DNA from: Rhodocyclaceae bacterium
Lineage (GTDB): Bacteria; Pseudomonadota; Gammaproteobacteria; Burkholderiales; Rhodocyclaceae
Assembly (NCBI GenBank): GCA_003963315.1
Contig: RXJP01000069.1
Location: 1 to 32,866, forward strand
Direction: 5' to 3'
DNA length: 32,866 bases
Shown here: positions 10,240 to 18,422 of the stretch, one piece after another
Layout: every line of letters starts with the position of its first letter
Numbering within the stretch: position 1 is the stretch's first letter
Made by a program: the position numbers and the translations under genes
The notes under the pieces: model-generated
What the model was told of the DNA's origin: nothing
Databases searched by the model: none
Seen by the model: only the letters and a program-made list of their open reading frames with translations

Positions 10240-10674
10240 ATGCGCAGCCTGATGCTCGCCCTGAGCGCCGCCCTGCTCCTCACCGCTTGCGGCGGCGGAG
10301 ACGATGTTTCCTATCTCGTTGGTGGCAGCAAGACGCAATACCTGTCCGTGCAGCGGGAGCGCACTTGGCTGTGGAGCGACTGGCAGGTGTCCGTGGTGGT
10401 GTCCCGTTATCCCGATTGCGTACGTCGCCATCACGTGAAGAATGTGTCCAAGGATGTTGTCTTCAAGGTGGAGCTGTATCGCCCCCTGGAGGGCGGCTTC
10501 ATCCTGCACCAGGGTAAGCGTTGGTATGTGGCCGACACCGCCCAATGCCAATTGCAGCAATTCGAAGAACCGCCGGCGGAACCCGGCGACCTGCTGGGGA
10601 CTTTTGCCGAAGTGAATGGCGCCCTGCAGTTCAAGGCAGAAGACGCAGCCAAAGGCAAAGCTGCCGGCAGTTAA
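10240..10674 (+). CDS. Small predicted lipoprotein, unknown function
   Basis: The 144-residue product begins with a lipoprotein signal peptide and lipobox LTAC, so Cys17 is the likely lipidated residue, followed by GGGDD. The mature part has no domain I recognise; it is rich in Trp and aromatic residues (YLSVQRERTWLWSDWQVSVVVSRYPDC) and has further cysteines near residues 60 and 105 that could pair in the periplasm. The residue after Cys17 is Gly, not Asp, which favours sorting to the outer membrane. AAGGAG at 10224-10229, at the end of pyrC, gives a good ribosome-binding site. Gene reality is well supported by the signal peptide, start context and tight spacing. Confidence 0.8.
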   Translation: MRSLMLALSAALLLTACGGGDDVSYLVGGSKTQYLSVQRERTWLWSDWQVSVVVSRYPDCVRRHHVKNVSKDVVFKVELYRPLEGGFILHQGKRWYVADTAQCQLQQFEEPPAEPGDLLGTFAEVNGALQFKAEDAAKGKAAGS

Positions 10675-10680
10675 GTCTGG

Positions 10681-11463
10681 ATGGATGCGGAGACATTCTC
10701 CCGGCAAGTCCTCTACGCCCCCTTGCGGCCCTGGCTGGAACGGGGCGTTTCCACGCTGGATGAACTGAACGCCGGAGCCCATCGCCTGGGCTTGCGCAGC
10801 GGTGGCGGGCAGCCCTTGCAGTTCGTGTCGCCGGGGCAGGTTGGGGCCGTGGGATACGAAGCCCAGGCCTACCGCCACGGCCAGGTGGAAACCCGGCCCG
10901 ACAATTGGCACGACCTGTTCGGCGCTTACGTCTGGCTGTCCTTTCCCAGGGCCAAGGCTGCCATGAACCGCCGCCACTGGCAGGCTTTGCAACTGGAATC
11001 CACATCCCGCCGCGGCCCCGCCCGGGATGCCTTGACCCAATTCGACGAGTGCGGCGTGGTGGTGCTGAGCACCGACATGACCTTATGGCAGGGCATCCGC
11101 GCCCATCGCTGGCGCGAAACTTTTGCCGACCGGCGGGCCGCGGTGGCGGAGCATCTGCGCTTCCTGGTCTTCGGCCACGGCAGCTACGATGCCTTGCGGG
11201 CGCCCTTTGTCGGCCTGTGCGGTAAGGCGGTGTGCTTTGAGGTGGCATCGCTCCCCGACGACGTTCCCGCCCAGACGACCCTGGCCGATGAACTGTTGGC
11301 AGATCTGTTCGAGACGACGGAGGATCTGAGCCCGCGCCACTGGCAACCCCTGCCGCTGCTGGGCATCCCCGGCGCCACTACGGACAACGAGGAGGCGGGC
11401 TACTACGACGATGTGCGGCAGTTTCGTCCTGCTCGTACGTCAGACAACCCTGATTCGGGCTAA
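10681..11463 (+). CDS. DUF3025 family protein
   Basis: The 260-residue protein matches my memory of DUF3025, a proteobacterial family of unknown function. Recognisable parts are the N-terminal LYAPLRPWL, the family core TRPDNWHDLFGAYVWLSFPRAKAAMNRRH (about residues 71-100), FDECGVVVLS, RFLVFGHGSYD, and the C-terminal LPLLGIPGA with YYDDVRQFRP. There is no signal peptide or membrane helix, so it is probably cytosolic. It begins 6 bases after the lipoprotein gene, with no clear Shine-Dalgarno sequence. Its stop codon lies 4 bases before the apparent -10 of rnpB, so the 3' end of this gene also carries the rnpB promoter. Confidence 0.85.
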   Translation: MDAETFSRQVLYAPLRPWLERGVSTLDELNAGAHRLGLRSGGGQPLQFVSPGQVGAVGYEAQAYRHGQVETRPDNWHDLFGAYVWLSFPRAKAAMNRRHWQALQLESTSRRGPARDALTQFDECGVVVLSTDMTLWQGIRAHRWRETFADRRAAVAEHLRFLVFGHGSYDALRAPFVGLCGKAVCFEVASLPDDVPAQTTLADELLADLFETTEDLSPRHWQPLPLLGIPGATTDNEEAGYYDDVRQFRPARTSDNPDSG

Positions 11464-11467
11464 CCCG

Positions 11468-11473
11468 TACAAT
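11468..11473 (+). promoter_or_regulatory. Probable rnpB promoter -10 element
   Basis: TACAAT matches the sigma-70 -10 consensus at five of six positions and ends 6 bases before the likely 5' end of the RNase P RNA. The bases between (CGCGGC) form a GC-rich discriminator, a feature of growth-rate-controlled stable RNA promoters. The -35 at the expected distance (near 11444-11450, in the DUF3025 coding end) is poor, so the full promoter is not certain. Confidence 0.6.
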
Positions 11474-11479
11474 CGCGGC

Positions 11480-11940
11480 GGGAAGTTCGCCAGGCAATCG
11501 CGGTATCGCTTGTCGGTATCGAGGAAAGTCCGGGCCCCATAGAGCAGGATGCTGGCTAACGGCCAGGCGTTATAAGCGATGGCAACATCGCCCAAGGCGA
11601 CAGAAAGTGCAACAGAAAGATACCGCCGATGGCTTCGCCCGGCTTTGACGCCGTAAGGCGGCAAAGTCCCTCTTTAGTGAGTGGGAGAAGAACAGGTAAG
11701 GGTGAAATGGTGGCGGGTCGCGAGGCCCGGCAGCGCCACGCAAGTGGCGTTGAGGTAAGAGCCCACCGCGTTCCCGGTGACGGTGGACGGCACGGTAAAC
11801 CTCATCCGGGGCAAGGCCAAATAGGGGAGCGACGGCGTGGCTCGTGCTGCTCCCGGGTAGGCTGCTTGAGGTCGTCGGTAACGGCGGTCCCAGAGGAATG
11901 ATTGCCCACGACAGAACCCGGCTTATCGGCGGACTTCCCA
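11480..11940 (+). ncRNA. rnpB: RNase P RNA, bacterial type A, enlarged
   Basis: This is the catalytic RNA that trims tRNA 5' leaders. Ends are set by P1: GGGAAGTTCGCC at 11480-11491 pairs with GGCGGACTTCCC ending near 11939. Universally conserved blocks are present: GAGGAAAGTCCGGGC at 11521, CAGGTAAGGGTGAAA before 11710, GGCAAGGCCAAATAGGGG near 11810-11827, CCGGGTAGGCTGCTTGAG, and ACAGAACCCGGCTTAT at 11911-11926. The span of about 461 bases exceeds the 377 of E. coli. The extra length lies in P9 and P12, where four added hairpins can be drawn, three capped by GNRA tetraloops (GTAA at 11653, GCGA at 11720, GCAA at 11740). The gene lies between DUF3025 and mraZ. Confidence 0.97.
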
Positions 11941-12030
11941 TCCCCCTTTCCTCTCCCCTTATTCGCTGTGAATTGCGACACGGGGCGATTTGTCGCCTAT
12001 TTTCACAAGCTACTTTCAGTTGACCTGCTA

Positions 12031-12061
12031 TTACCCTTGATTTTTAAGGGTAAACGTTTTT
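12031..12061 (+). terminator. Candidate intrinsic terminator after rnpB
   Basis: TTACCCTT (12031-12038) and AAGGGTAA (12046-12053) form a perfect 8-base-pair stem around GATTTTT, followed by ACG and TTTTT. The stem is AT-rich and therefore weak for an intrinsic terminator. A smaller hairpin further upstream, GCGACA pairing with TGTCGC near 11977-11998, precedes TATTTT and is an alternative for rnpB 3' end formation. Confidence 0.5.
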
Positions 12062-12124
12062 GCTTGGCCTGCCGAAAGTCATGCTAAGTCCTTGTCTTGC
12101 CTGAATAAACCCAGGGGAAATTCC

Positions 12125-12177
12125 TTGACTGGGGTAGTTTTGGGTAATAAAGTGGGAAGAAGTGGGGGATAGTGGGT
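12125..12177 (+). promoter_or_regulatory. mra promoter with MraZ-box ladder
   Basis: A -35-like TTGACT (12125-12130) is followed after 17 bases by TAAAGT, a modest -10. Overlapping and following it are TGGG motifs at 12130, 12141, 12153, 12163 and 12173; the last three have an exact 10-base spacing in the form GTGGGNNNNN. MraZ is known to bind TGGGN repeats separated by 5 bases and to repress its own operon. The location just upstream of mraZ fits autorepression of the dcw cluster. The TTGACC at 12020 could mark an extra upstream promoter. Confidence 0.8.
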
Positions 12178-12221
12178 AAACGATCCGTTTCCGGCCCCCA
12201 TCCGCTTTGTGGGGAGAGGGC

Positions 12222-12683
12222 ATGTTTCAGGGCGCGACATCGCTGAATTTGGATGCCAAGGGGCGCATGGCCGTTCCTGCCCGGCATCGCGATGCGCTTC
12301 TGGCCGCCGGTGGCGCTGGTCGCCTGGTGCTGACCACCCATCCCCATCGCTGCCTGTTGCTTTATCCCGAACCGGCCTGGTTGCCGATTCGCGACCAAAT
12401 CCTGGCCGCACCGTCCTTCGATCCCCGCGCCGCCGCCGCCAAACGCGTGCTGGTGGGTAATGCCCGGGACGAATCCCTGGATGGCGCCGGTCGACTGCTC
12501 ATTGCACCCGAACTGCGGGACTACGCCGCCCTGGACAAACAGGTGTGGCTGGTGGGTATGGGTTCCCATTTTGAAATTTGGAGCGACGCGGGTTGGAAGC
12601 GTCAGCACGAGGTGGCTTTCGAGGCGTTGGCGGGTAACGACGGTAGTGCCCCGCCGCCGGGGTTCGAGGGTATTTCGCTGTGA
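12222..12683 (+). CDS. mraZ: Transcriptional regulator MraZ
   Basis: MraZ is a DNA-binding repressor of the dcw operon, built from two SpoVT-AbrB-like halves that oligomerise into a ring. From the ATG at 12222 the product is 153 residues; the opening [26 protein letters not shown] is the first repeat, and [38 protein letters not shown] is the second. An upstream in-frame GTG at 12207 would add five residues, but the GGGAGAGGG Shine-Dalgarno sequence sits properly for 12222. The TGGG repeats just upstream are its expected operator. Its stop overlaps the GTG start of rsmH. Confidence 0.97.
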   Translation: MFQGATSLNLDAKGRMAVPARHRDALLAAGGAGRLVLTTHPHRCLLLYPEPAWLPIRDQILAAPSFDPRAAAAKRVLVGNARDESLDGAGRLLIAPELRDYAALDKQVWLVGMGSHFEIWSDAGWKRQHEVAFEALAGNDGSAPPPGFEGISL

Positions 12684-13600
12684 GTCGCGCCCACGTCAGC
12701 GTGCTGCTGACGGAGGCGGTGGAAGCCCTGAACGTGCAGCCGGATGGTGTCTATGTGGATGCCACCTTCGGTCGTGGCGGCCACAGCCGGGAAATCCTGG
12801 CCAGGCTGGGGCCGGCGGGGCGCTTGATCGCTTTGGATCGCGATCCGGCAGCCATCGCCGCCGGTGCCGGGGTGAAGGATCCGCGCTTCCAGTTGGAACA
12901 TGCCTGGTTCGGCGAACTGGATCGGGTGTTGGAAGGGTTGGGCGTCGCCCAGGTGGATGGCGTGCTGATGGATATCGGTGTGTCCAGCCCACAGTTGGAC
13001 GACGGAAGCAGGGGTTTCAGTTTTCGTTTCGATGCGCCCCTGGATATGCGCATGGACACGAGCAAAGGGGAAACCGCCGCCGAGTGGCTGGCGCGGGCCG
13101 AGCAGCAGGAAATTACGGAGGTGTTAAAAGACTATGGTGAAGAACGGTTTGCTTATGCGATTGCAAAGGCGGTTGTGGCTGCTCGGAGCAGCGGTGGTAT
13201 TGCAACCACAGGACAGTTTGCCGCGCTCGTGGAAAAAGCCGTGCGCACACGGGAACCGGGTCAGCACCCGGCGACGCGCAGCTTCCAGGGGATACGGATT
13301 TTCATCAATCGCGAACTTGAGGAGCTGTCGCTAGCCCTTCCCCGCGCCGTGGCGCGTTTGAAGCCCGGCGGTCGGCTCGTGGTGATCAGCTTCCATTCCC
13401 TCGAAGATCGCATCGTCAAACAATTCCTACGCGACGAAGCGACTTCCGTTCAGCCACCCAAGGGCGTTCCCGTCCGGGCGGCGGACCTGCCTCCTCCCAA
13501 CATGAAGCTTATCGGCAAGGCCATCAAGGCCTCTGCCGCCGAAGTGGCCGCCAATCCTCGTTCCCGTAGCGCCGTGATGCGGGTGGCGGAAAAGTTGTAA
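12680..13600 (+). CDS. rsmH: 16S rRNA m4C1402 methyltransferase
   Basis: RsmH (MraW) methylates the base N4 of C1402 in 16S rRNA, the same nucleotide whose ribose is methylated by RsmI encoded earlier in this window. The 306-residue product starts at GTG within the mraZ stop (GTGA). Motifs: [13 protein letters not shown], the SAM-binding [14 protein letters not shown] (about residues 28-41), [72 protein letters not shown] and the C-terminal [15 protein letters not shown]. All core family blocks are present. Confidence 0.98.
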   Translation: MSRAHVSVLLTEAVEALNVQPDGVYVDATFGRGGHSREILARLGPAGRLIALDRDPAAIAAGAGVKDPRFQLEHAWFGELDRVLEGLGVAQVDGVLMDIGVSSPQLDDGSRGFSFRFDAPLDMRMDTSKGETAAEWLARAEQQEITEVLKDYGEERFAYAIAKAVVAARSSGGIATTGQFAALVEKAVRTREPGQHPATRSFQGIRIFINRELEELSLALPRAVARLKPGGRLVVISFHSLEDRIVKQFLRDEATSVQPPKGVPVRAADLPPPNMKLIGKAIKASAAEVAANPRSRSAVMRVAEKL

Positions 13601-13604
13601 CGCC

Positions 13605-13874
13605 ATGGCTCGCCTCAATCTCATCCTCCTTGCCATTGCCGTGACTTGTGCGCTGTCCGCAGTCACTGCTAATCACAAGGCGCGCAAGTTGTTCATTGAG
13701 CTGGATCGGGAACAGAGCCGCATGCATCAGTTGGATGTGGAGTGGGGCCAACTGCAATTGGAGCAGAGCACCTGGGCCAGCCATGCCCGGATTGAAAAAA
13801 TCGCCCGGGACAAGTTGCAGATGAAAACCCCCGACCCCAAGCAGACCTTGACCCTGGATGGGGGTAAGCAGTGA
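13605..13874 (+). CDS. ftsL: Cell division protein FtsL
   Basis: FtsL is a small bitopic divisome protein that forms the FtsQLB complex and activates FtsWI. The 89-residue product has a short N-terminus, one membrane helix (LNLILLAIAVTCALSAVTA, residues 4-22), and a periplasmic coiled coil (KARKLFIELDREQSRMHQLDVEWGQLQLEQ, broken only briefly) ending with the conserved ARIEKIARDKLQMKTPDP. It fits between rsmH and ftsI, as expected, and its stop overlaps the GTG start of ftsI. It is short compared with the E. coli protein (121), because the cytoplasmic tail is nearly absent, which is common in betaproteobacteria. Confidence 0.95.
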   Translation: MARLNLILLAIAVTCALSAVTANHKARKLFIELDREQSRMHQLDVEWGQLQLEQSTWASHARIEKIARDKLQMKTPDPKQTLTLDGGKQ

Positions 13875-15589
13875 AGTTCTCCAGCAGCCCGGTGCTCTCC
13901 CAGGCGGTGCCTGCCTGGCGTTCGCGCTTTGTGGTGCTGATGCTGATGCTGGCCTTTGCCTCCCTGGTGGGACGTTCCTTATATCTGCAAGGCATCAACA
14001 ACGATTTCCTGCGGGGCAAGGGCGAGGCCCGCTATGAACGGGTGCTGGAAATTCCCGCCACCCGGGGCCGCATCATGGACAGGCAGGGAGACGTGCTGGC
14101 GGTGTCCACGCCGGTGAAGTCCATCTGGGCCATTCCCGACGACGCCAAGCTGCAACCGGCCCAGGCTCGCCAGCTCGCCCAATTGTTGGAAATGGACGTG
14201 CGCGAACTGAACCGCAAGCTCTCCAGCGACAAGGATTTCATTTTCATCAAGCGCCAAATTCCGCCGGATGTGGCCGATCAGATCGCCGCCCTCAAGTTGC
14301 CCGGCATCCATCAGCAGCAGGAATACCGTCGCTACTATCCCGTCGGCGAGCTGACCGCCCATATGCTCGGTTTCACCGGTGCCGAGGATGAAGGCCAGGA
14401 AGGCGTGGAGCTCGCCTTCAACGAACAGTTGGCTGGCAAACCCGGCAGCCGCCGCGTCATCAAGGACCGGCGCGGCAACGTGGTGGAAGACGTGGAGTCC
14501 ATCCGTTCGCCCCAGGACGGCAAGGACATCAACCTTGCCCTGGACGACAAGATCCAATACATCGCCTACTCCAATCTCAAGCAGACCCTGGATCAGTTCA
14601 AGGCCAAGGCCGGTGGCGCCGTGGTGCTGGATACCCGCACCGGCGAAGTGCTGGCCTTGGTGAATCTGCCTACCTACAACCCCAACAATCGTTCCAAGCT
14701 GTCCGGCGCCCAGTTGCGCAACCGCGCCCTGACTGATACCTACGAGCCCGGTTCCACCATGAAACCCTTCACGGCTGCCATCGCGCTGGAGAAGGGCAAG
14801 TTCCGCTACGACACCCCGGTGCAGACCGCCCCCGGCCGACTCACCATCGGCAACGCCACCATCCACGATTCCCATCCCAATGGCGTGTTGACCGTGGCCC
14901 AGGTAATCCAGAAGTCTTCCAACGTCGGCATCTCCAAAATCTCCCTGACCTTTCCCCCGGAAACCATGTGGGACATGTACGACAGCCTCGGCTTCGGCAC
15001 TCCCTTGAAGCTTGGCTTCCCCGGAGAAGTGGGCGGCCGGCTGCGGCCTTGGAAAAAATGGCAGCCCATCGAGCAGGCCACCATGTCCTATGGCAATGGT
15101 ATTTCCGTGACCCTGATCCAATTGGCCCGGGCCTATCTGGTGTTTGCCCGGGACGGTGATCTGATTCCGCTCTCCCTGACCAAGCTGGATACGCTGCCGC
15201 CCCAGGGCAAGGCCATCTTTTCCGCCCAGACCGCCAAGGAAGTGCGCTCCATGATGGAACTGGTGGTGCAGCCCGGAGGTACCGCCACCAAGGCGCAGGT
15301 ACCCGGCTATCGCGTGGCGGGCAAGACGGGCACCGCCCACAAGCTGGAGGGGGGGCAGTACGCCAACAAGTACGTGGCTTCTTTTGTCGGGCTGGCTCCG
15401 GCTTCCGACCCGCGCTTGATTGTGGCAGTGATGGTGGACGAACCTTCCAATGGCATCTACTACGGCGGCGATGTGGCCGCGCCGGCCTTCTCCCGCATCA
15501 TGGCTGGATCGCTGCGCACCCTCGGGGTGGCCCAGGATGCACCTCTCAAGCCGGTCATCATCACCACCGATGCCAAGGAGGAATTTTGA
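13871..15589 (+). CDS. ftsI: Septal peptidoglycan transpeptidase FtsI (PBP3)
   Basis: FtsI cross-links septal peptidoglycan and is a target of beta-lactams. The 572-residue product starts at GTG inside the ftsL stop. A short cytoplasmic tail precedes the membrane helix (FVVLMLMLAFASLVGRSLYL, about residues 20-40), followed by the pedestal domain (EIPATRGRIMDRQGDVLAVS). The transpeptidase domain has all three active-site motifs: STMK with nucleophile Ser295, SSN at 349-351 and KTGT at 485-488. Length equals the usual class B enzyme (E. coli 588). No RBS of note, consistent with translational coupling; the end overlaps the TTG start of murE. Confidence 0.98.
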   Translation: MKFSSSPVLSQAVPAWRSRFVVLMLMLAFASLVGRSLYLQGINNDFLRGKGEARYERVLEIPATRGRIMDRQGDVLAVSTPVKSIWAIPDDAKLQPAQARQLAQLLEMDVRELNRKLSSDKDFIFIKRQIPPDVADQIAALKLPGIHQQQEYRRYYPVGELTAHMLGFTGAEDEGQEGVELAFNEQLAGKPGSRRVIKDRRGNVVEDVESIRSPQDGKDINLALDDKIQYIAYSNLKQTLDQFKAKAGGAVVLDTRTGEVLALVNLPTYNPNNRSKLSGAQLRNRALTDTYEPGSTMKPFTAAIALEKGKFRYDTPVQTAPGRLTIGNATIHDSHPNGVLTVAQVIQKSSNVGISKISLTFPPETMWDMYDSLGFGTPLKLGFPGEVGGRLRPWKKWQPIEQATMSYGNGISVTLIQLARAYLVFARDGDLIPLSLTKLDTLPPQGKAIFSAQTAKEVRSMMELVVQPGGTATKAQVPGYRVAGKTGTAHKLEGGQYANKYVASFVGLAPASDPRLIVAVMVDEPSNGIYYGGDVAAPAFSRIMAGSLRTLGVAQDAPLKPVIITTDAKEEF

Positions 15590-17034
15590 ACGCCGGCCAG
15601 GTCCTCGAGGCATTGCAATCGCGTGGCGTGCAGCCGCGCAATCTGTGCATCGATTCACGCCGCGTGCAGCCCGGTGATGTCTTTCTGGCCTGGCCCGGCG
15701 CCGCCACCGATGGCCGTCGCTACCTGGCCGATGCGGCAGCCAAGGGCGCTGCCGCCCTGTGTTATGAAGCCGATAAGGCCGACGTTCCAGTCTTTCCGAT
15801 TCCCTCGCTTGCCATACCAAACCTGGCTGGATTGGCGGGGGCGTTGGCCCATGAAGTTTACGGTCGGCCTTCGGAGAAGCTCTGGCTATGTGGTGTGACG
15901 GGCACCAATGGCAAGACGTCCGTTTCTCAATGGATCGCCCAGGCACTGAATGAAGTGGGACGCAGGTGTGCCGTGATCGGCACTTTGGGTAACGGCTTTA
16001 TCGAGCACCTGGTCGACAGCCCCAACACTACGCCCGACGCCGTGACCCTGCACCGGGATCTGGCCGGCTTCGTCGCTGCGGGCGCGACTGCCTGCGCCAT
16101 GGAAGTGTCGTCCATCGGCCTCGATCAAGGGCGAACCAATGGCGCCCGTTTCCATACCGCCGTGTTCACTAACCTGACCCGGGACCATCTCGAATACCAC
16201 GGCACCATGGAGGCTTATGGCGCGGCCAAGGCACGTCTATTCCACTGGCCAGGCCTGGCCACTGCGGTTGTGAACCTGGACGATCCCTTTGGCCGGGAAC
16301 TGGCCATGCAGTTACGCGGTCGGACGCCCACCATCGGCTATACCCTGGAAGACCAGGACGGTGCAGATCAAATACTCCGCGCGGAAAATTTCATCATGAC
16401 GGCCACCGGCCAACGCTTCACCGTGGCGGGCGAGAATATTGAAACGCCCCTGTTGGGACGTTTCAATACCGCCAACCTGCTGGCAGTGCTTGGCGCCTTA
16501 CTGGCGGCGGGGTTGCCTTTGGTCCAGGCCGCGGCCAGTCTTGGCAAGCTGCAAGCCCCTCCTGGGCGTATGGAGCGGGTCGGCGGAGAACATGGCCCCT
16601 TGGTAGTGGTGGATTACGCGCACACCCCCGATGCTTTGGAGAAAGCGCTGACCACCCTGAGGGAAACCGCCCTGGCCCGCAAGGGCCGCCTGCTCTGCCT
16701 GTTCGGCTGCGGCGGCGACCGCGACCCGGGCAAGCGCCCCTTGATGGGCGCGGTGGCGGAACGCTTGGCGGATGGCGTGCTGCTCACCAGCGACAATCCC
16801 CGCAGTGAATCGCCACAAGCCATCCTCGACGCCATTGCCGCCGGGATGCGGTATCCCGCCCCCCAGGAATCGGATCGGGCATCGGCCATCCGCCGCCTGA
16901 TCGCCGATGCCGCGAATGAGGACGTGATTCTGCTGGCGGGCAAGGGGCACGAACCCTACCAGGAGATCGCAGGCCAGCGCCTGCCCTTCTCCGACACCGA
17001 AACCGCCCGTCGCGCACTGGAGAGCCGACCATGA
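15586..17034 (+). CDS. murE: UDP-MurNAc-tripeptide synthetase (meso-DAP adding)
   Basis: MurE adds meso-diaminopimelate to UDP-MurNAc-L-Ala-D-Glu. The 482-residue product has the P-loop TGTNGKTS with Lys110, EVSSIGLDQGR, the ligase block GRFNTANLLAVLGALLAAG, VVVDYAHTPDALEKAL, and DNPR at 403-406, the motif that recognises meso-DAP rather than lysine. The best start is an uncommon TTG at 15586 overlapping the ftsI stop (TTGA), with a very strong AAGGAGG at 15575-15581, four bases away. Its end overlaps the ATG of murF (ATGA). Confidence 0.97.
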   Translation: MNAGQVLEALQSRGVQPRNLCIDSRRVQPGDVFLAWPGAATDGRRYLADAAAKGAAALCYEADKADVPVFPIPSLAIPNLAGLAGALAHEVYGRPSEKLWLCGVTGTNGKTSVSQWIAQALNEVGRRCAVIGTLGNGFIEHLVDSPNTTPDAVTLHRDLAGFVAAGATACAMEVSSIGLDQGRTNGARFHTAVFTNLTRDHLEYHGTMEAYGAAKARLFHWPGLATAVVNLDDPFGRELAMQLRGRTPTIGYTLEDQDGADQILRAENFIMTATGQRFTVAGENIETPLLGRFNTANLLAVLGALLAAGLPLVQAAASLGKLQAPPGRMERVGGEHGPLVVVDYAHTPDALEKALTTLRETALARKGRLLCLFGCGGDRDPGKRPLMGAVAERLADGVLLTSDNPRSESPQAILDAIAAGMRYPAPQESDRASAIRRLIADAANEDVILLAGKGHEPYQEIAGQRLPFSDTETARRALESRP

Positions 17035-18422
17035 AACTCAGCTTGATCGAAGCGGCCCTGGCCATTGGCGGCACCACCCGGGGCGGCGATGCCCAGTTGA
17101 ATGGTGTGACTACCGATTCCCGCAATGTCCAACCGGGGCAGTTGTTCGTCGCCCTGCGCGGCGAGCGTTTCGACGGCCATGATTTCGTCAAGGATGTCAT
17201 TGCCCAGGGCGCCGCTGCCGCCCTGGTGGACCGCAACTGGGCCGCAGATCAAACCCTTGATCTGCCCTTGTTGGCGGTGGACGACACCCGTATCGGCTTG
17301 GGCCACCTGGCCGCCTATTGGCGTGACAAATTCGCTATTCCCCTGTTGGGCATCACGGGGAGCAATGGCAAGACCACCGTCAAGGAAATGTGCGCGGCGG
17401 TATTGCGCACCCATCTGGGCGCGGATGCCGTGCTGGCGACGGCGGGAAATTTCAACAACGACATCGGCCTGCCGCTGACGCTGCTCGGTCTCGGTGCCGA
17501 ACACAAGGCCGCCATCATTGAAATGGGCATGAGCCATCCCGGCGAGATCGCCTATCTGACCCGCATCGCTTCCCCCACCGTGGCCTTGGTGAACAACGCC
17601 CAGCGCGCCCACCTGGAAGGGTTGGGCACCGTGCGCGATGTGGCGGCGGCCAAGGGCGAAATCTTCCAGGGCTTAGGGGCGGACGGCATCGCCGTGTTCA
17701 ACGCCGACGACCCCAATGCCGACCTGTGGCGCACCCTGGCGGCGAACCATGTCATGCTCAGCTATGGCCTGGAGAGTAGCGAAGGGCGCCGCGCCGACGT
17801 GTCGGGCAAGGTGCAGTTGCGCCATTTTTCCAGCCTGGTTTCCCTGGATACGCCGGTGGGCTCGGCCGAGTTCGAATTGCCCGTGCCGGGCTTGCACAAT
17901 GCGCGCAATGCCCTGGGCGCTACCGCCGCCTGCCTGGCAGCCAAGGTGACCCTGGATGTCATCGTCCGCGGCTTGGGCGCTTACGGCGGGGTCAAGGGCC
18001 GCTTACAACCCAAGGCCGGCCGCAGCGGTGCCCGGGTGGTGGACGACACCTACAACGCCAACCCCGATTCCATGCGCGCCGCCGTGGATGTGCTGGCGGC
18101 GTTGCCTGGCAAGCGTATCTTCGTCATGGGCGACATGGGCGAAGTAGGGGAGGCCGGCGGCCAGTTCCACGATGAGTTGGGGGGCTACGCCAAGAGCATG
18201 GGTATCGATCGGCTCTATTGCCTGGGCGACCTGTGCGCCACCGCCGTGCACAACTTCGGCGAGGGCGGCCAGCATTTCGACAAGGTGGAGGCCCTGGTCA
18301 AGGCCCTGGAAAAAGAACTGGATGGGGAGACCACGGTGCTGGTCAAAGGGTCCCGCTTCATGCGCATGGAGCGGGTGGTGAACGCCATCACCGACAACGG
18401 AGAAAACAACAATGCTGCTTGA
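17031..18422 (+). CDS. murF: UDP-MurNAc-tripeptide:D-Ala-D-Ala ligase
   Basis: MurF attaches D-Ala-D-Ala to complete UDP-MurNAc-pentapeptide. The 463-residue product has the N-terminal substrate-binding part ([27 protein letters not shown]), the P-loop [10 protein letters not shown] with Lys114, the block [26 protein letters not shown], the [15 protein letters not shown] region and [14 protein letters not shown] in the C-terminal domain. All are standard for MurF. Its start overlaps murE by 4 bases; its end overlaps the start of mraY by 11 bases. Confidence 0.98.
   Translation: MKLSLIEAALAIGGTTRGGDAQLNGVTTDSRNVQPGQLFVALRGERFDGHDFVKDVIAQGAAAALVDRNWAADQTLDLPLLAVDDTRIGLGHLAAYWRDKFAIPLLGITGSNGKTTVKEMCAAVLRTHLGADAVLATAGNFNNDIGLPLTLLGLGAEHKAAIIEMGMSHPGEIAYLTRIASPTVALVNNAQRAHLEGLGTVRDVAAAKGEIFQGLGADGIAVFNADDPNADLWRTLAANHVMLSYGLESSEGRRADVSGKVQLRHFSSLVSLDTPVGSAEFELPVPGLHNARNALGATAACLAAKVTLDVIVRGLGAYGGVKGRLQPKAGRSGARVVDDTYNANPDSMRAAVDVLAALPGKRIFVMGDMGEVGEAGGQFHDELGGYAKSMGIDRLYCLGDLCATAVHNFGEGGQHFDKVEALVKALEKELDGETTVLVKGSRFMRMERVVNAITDNGENNNAA

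Noticed and set aside
11570-11941. Open frames on both strands at 11570-11941
   Set aside because: The region is the RNase P RNA, with all conserved blocks in place.
13979-15946. 655-codon open frame antisense to ftsI and murE
   Set aside because: It is complementary to two clearly real genes; the translation is rich in Gly, His and Gln with no domain, as is usual for antisense frames in GC-rich DNA.
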